The position numbers and the translations under genes are program-made. 64,000 nucleotides of DNA from Alphaproteobacteria bacterium (GTDB lineage Bacteria > Pseudomonadota > Alphaproteobacteria > Rhizobiales > Xanthobacteraceae). The notes under the pieces were generated by a model, which saw only the letters and a program-made list of their open reading frames with translations, did not search any database and was not told the DNA's origin. The DNA lies in assembly GCA_037200445.1 (NCBI GenBank), contig JBBCGH010000001.1, positions 4,895,162-4,959,161 on the forward strand, given 5' to 3'. Shown here in pieces: positions 62,310 to 64,000 of this stretch (its first letter is position 1; the number at the start of each line of letters is the position of its first letter).

Positions 62310-62610
62310 TGGTGGGCGCGGCTCGACTCATTTTGAAGCTCTATTCAATTGATAATGCTTGGTTTTCCACTCACATCATCAAATTTCTACGTTATAGTGG
62401 AAATGATTTTGACTTCAATGGCTTACCCGCGATCTAGACCAAGCGAGAGCCGCGGCAAGCCTTGCGACACAATATCTGAAGAAGTCCTTCGACAGTTCTG
62501 AACTCGCGGCTCTCCCCAAACCGCTGCGAGATAACGCCCCGAAATTGCTTGAGTCCGCAGCCTCACGAGCGGCCGAGCCAAAATGGTAAGGGAGTTCGCT
62601 GCTCAAGCAA
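62310..62610 (+). pseudogene. AT-rich stretch with a gene 3' relic next to tRNA-Val
   Basis: Positions 62330-62420 are clearly more AT-rich than the rest of the window. From about 62422 to the TAA near 62589 one frame reads WLTRDLDQARAAASLATQYL and then KKSFDSSELAALPKPLRDNA, with a normal protein-like composition but no start codon and a stop just upstream. It looks like the 3' remnant of a gene. It ends some 20 bp from the 3' end of tRNA-Val, the usual integration point of mobile elements. Confidence 0.4.
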
Positions 62611-62685
62611 TGGTGGGCGCGACAGGGATCGAACCTGTGACCCCTTGGATGTCGACCAAGTGCTCTACCGCTGAGCTACGCGCCC
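62611..62685 (-). tRNA. tRNA-Val (GAC)
   Basis: Read on the minus strand, the acceptor stem GGGCGCG pairs with CGCGCCC and the CCA end is encoded. The anticodon stem CTTGG/CCAAG encloses TCGACAT, giving anticodon GAC, and the T arm is ACAGG TTCGATC CCTGT. It reads GUC codons. Confidence 0.96.
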
Positions 62686-62757
62686 GTATTGCGAAGGGGT
62701 GGCGTCCTATAACGACTCAACCCGGCACCGGCAAGCACTGCTGCCCGCCCCGAGAAA

Positions 62758-63129
62758 TCACGCCGCCAGCATCTTCTGGACCTCGTTGACGAGGTCGCGC
62801 AGGTGGAACGGCTTGGACAACACCTTGGCCTCCTTGGGGGCCTGGGAGTCCGGGTTGAGCGCCACCGCCGCAAAGCCGGTGATGAACATGATCTTGATAT
62901 CGGGGTCGAGCTCGGCGGCGCGGCGGGCCAGCTCGATGCCGTCCATCTCGGGCATCACAATGTCGGTCAACAACAGCTCGAACGGCTCCTCGCGCAGCCG
63001 CCGGTAGGCCGACATGCCGTTGTCGTAATCGGTCACCTCGTAGCCGGCATTCTCCAGCGCCTTGACCAGAAAGCGCCGCATGTCGTTGTCGTCTTCGGCG
63101 AGCAGGATTTTCGGCAGGGTCTTGGGCAT
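62758..63129 (-). CDS. cpdR: CpdR response regulator
   Basis: This 123-residue protein is a single receiver domain from the ATG at 63129. ILLAEDDNDMRRFLVKALENAG holds the acidic cluster, LLLTDIVMPEMDGIEL the phospho-acceptor Asp and KVLSKPFHLRDLVNEVQKML the conserved Lys. The small size and sequence are those of CpdR, which, when unphosphorylated, brings ClpXP and its cell-cycle substrates to the pole; its phosphorylation follows CckA-ChpT. It may be controlled together with CtrA, for which a box exists at 41495. Confidence 0.93.
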   Translation of the reverse strand: MPKTLPKILLAEDDNDMRRFLVKALENAGYEVTDYDNGMSAYRRLREEPFELLLTDIVMPEMDGIELARRAAELDPDIKIMFITGFAAVALNPDSQAPKEAKVLSKPFHLRDLVNEVQKMLAA

Positions 63130-63283
63130 GGAAAACGGGCAGTCCTTGGCTTTTGGGCCCCTCAATAAGCCGTCTTCGGAGTAAATATCGAGTGAAGCCG
63201 CGGTCCGATCTTGGCAGAACCCCACTGCCGTGGAAATGTACGGACAGGGCACGATAAGGTTCAAGAAAGGCCCGCAAAGCGCA

Positions 63284-64000
63284 ATGGACAACTCCGTGGA
63301 GGCAGAGCTCGATCCGCCCTTCGAGGTGCTTGAGCCCTTGGAATATCGCGGGCCGGTCGTGTTCAATTCGCCGCACAGCGGACGTGTCTATCCGCGCACC
63401 TTCCTGTCAGCGGCAAGACTCGATCTCGCGACGTTGCGTCGCTCGGAGGACAGCTTCGTCGACGAACTGATTGCCGGCGTGGTGCCGCGCGGTCACCCGC
63501 TGGTGCGCGTGCACTTCCCGCGCTGCTACGTGGACGTGAATCGCGAACCTTACGAGCTCGACCCGCGCATGTTCGACGGGCGGCTCCCCTCGTTCGCCAA
63601 TACGCGCTCGATGCGCGTCGCCGGAGGCCTCGGCACGGTCGCGCGCGTGGTCGGTGACGCCCAGGAAATCTACCACCAGCGCATCCCGATCGACGATGCG
63701 CTGCGCCGCATCGAGGGGCTCTACAAGCCCTATCACCGCACGCTGCGGCGCCTTTTGACCCACGTGCACCGCGATTTCGGCGCGGCCGTGTTGGTCGATT
63801 GCCACTCGATGCCGTCCACGGCAGGCACCAAGGACGACCGGCCGCGCGCCGATATCGTGCTCGGCGACCGCTACGGCACAAGTTGCGTCCCGATCGTCTC
63901 GGAGGTGGTCGAGGCGACGTTCCGCGAACTCGGCTACGCCGTGAGCCGCAACAAGCCCTACGCGGGGGGGTTCATCACCGAGCACTACGGCAATCCGGCC
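63284..64000 (+). CDS. N-formylglutamate amidohydrolase, partial
   Basis: An ATG at 63284 opens a frame that leaves the window (239 codons seen). PPFEVLEPLEYRGPVVFNSP, PHSGRVYP, RSEDSFVDELIAG, VDVNREPYELDPRMFDGRLP and LVDCHSMPSTAG are the blocks of the N-formylglutamate amidohydrolase family, which releases formate from formylglutamate at the end of one histidine pathway or acts on related N-acyl amino acids. Metal ligands are probably the His and Asp in the PHSG, SEDSF and DCHSM blocks. It is divergent from cpdR. Confidence 0.92.
   Translation, partial: MDNSVEAELDPPFEVLEPLEYRGPVVFNSPHSGRVYPRTFLSAARLDLATLRRSEDSFVDELIAGVVPRGHPLVRVHFPRCYVDVNREPYELDPRMFDGRLPSFANTRSMRVAGGLGTVARVVGDAQEIYHQRIPIDDALRRIEGLYKPYHRTLRRLLTHVHRDFGAAVLVDCHSMPSTAGTKDDRPRADIVLGDRYGTSCVPIVSEVVEATFRELGYAVSRNKPYAGGFITEHYGNPA

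Noticed and set aside
62583-62789. Small frame with MVGATGIEPVTPWMSTK across the tRNA
   Set aside because: This is the well-known false protein produced by reading the opposite strand of a tRNA gene.

Overview
The window is high-GC (mid-60s % by eye) with dense coding on both strands and many ATGA/TGATG start-stop overlaps. It looks like a chromosomal segment of an alphaproteobacterium of the Rhizobiales (Bradyrhizobiaceae/Xanthobacteraceae-like). Pointers to this group are a three-gene NAD(P) transhydrogenase, the aa3-type cytochrome oxidase subunit IV peptide, a GapR (DUF2312) nucleoid protein, a CpdR cell-cycle regulator, TIGR02300/FYDLN, DUF1244, DUF1036 and DUF882 proteins, several orphan TctC (Bug) periplasmic receptors and CtrA-type TTAA-N7-TTAA DNA motifs. 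There is no phage, transposase, CRISPR array or rRNA operon; one tRNA-Val(GAC) is present.

Layout. 0-3.1 kb: a flavin amine oxidase, a YkgJ-type Cys-cluster protein, a TIGR02300 protein and a trypsin-like protease, all broken by several 1-bp frameshifts. 3.1-10.7 kb: a GC-rich stretch without a gene, a TctC receptor, propionyl-CoA synthetase (two frameshifts), a TSUP exporter, an acyl-CoA synthetase and an Xre/RES toxin-antitoxin pair. 10.7-17.5 kb: two hypothetical proteins, two tandem GMC oxidoreductases, a PadR regulator with a duplicated palindromic operator around its promoter, and an MFS transporter. 17.5-23.6 kb: a YfhO-like membrane protein, a secreted protein coupled to two tandem TctC receptors, two small DUF465 proteins and a truncated antitoxin. 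23.6-28.3 kb: GGDEF cyclase, purE-purK, a 44-residue lipoprotein, rpsU with a Gly-rich tail, a TPR lipoprotein and an alpha/beta hydrolase. 28.3-38.9 kb: small secreted proteins, an ASRT-like protein coupled to a short 6-phosphogluconate dehydrogenase, a serine hydrolase, pntB-pntAB-pntAA (frameshifted), cox subunit IV, an ABC1/AarF kinase and a dienelactone hydrolase.

38.9-47.2 kb: a ParDE module sits between pepF and a diverged relic of a pepF 3' end, followed by a sigma-54 response regulator with a perfect CtrA box upstream, a YkuD L,D-transpeptidase and a DUF882 (M15-like) envelope protein. 47.2-53.7 kb: gapR between palindromic intergenic repeats, DUF1244, pobA, then EamA-glycerate kinase-DUF1036-pyruvate kinase as one overlapping operon. 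53.9-58.3 kb: a complete CUT1-type ABC importer. 58.3-64 kb: TPR protein, rpmJ, FAD monooxygenase, a fourth TctC, an AT-rich gene relic beside tRNA-Val, cpdR and the start of an N-formylglutamate amidohydrolase.

The content is mostly ordinary metabolism (organic-acid and aromatic uptake and oxidation, purine synthesis, redox balance, envelope upkeep). I found no multi-gene system that I would call new. The best leads are the PadR promoter architecture, the CtrA box in front of the sigma-54 regulator, the ParDE/pepF duplication scar, the ASRT-Gnd coupling and the relic next to tRNA-Val. Several frameshifts in conserved genes look like sequence errors and should be settled first.
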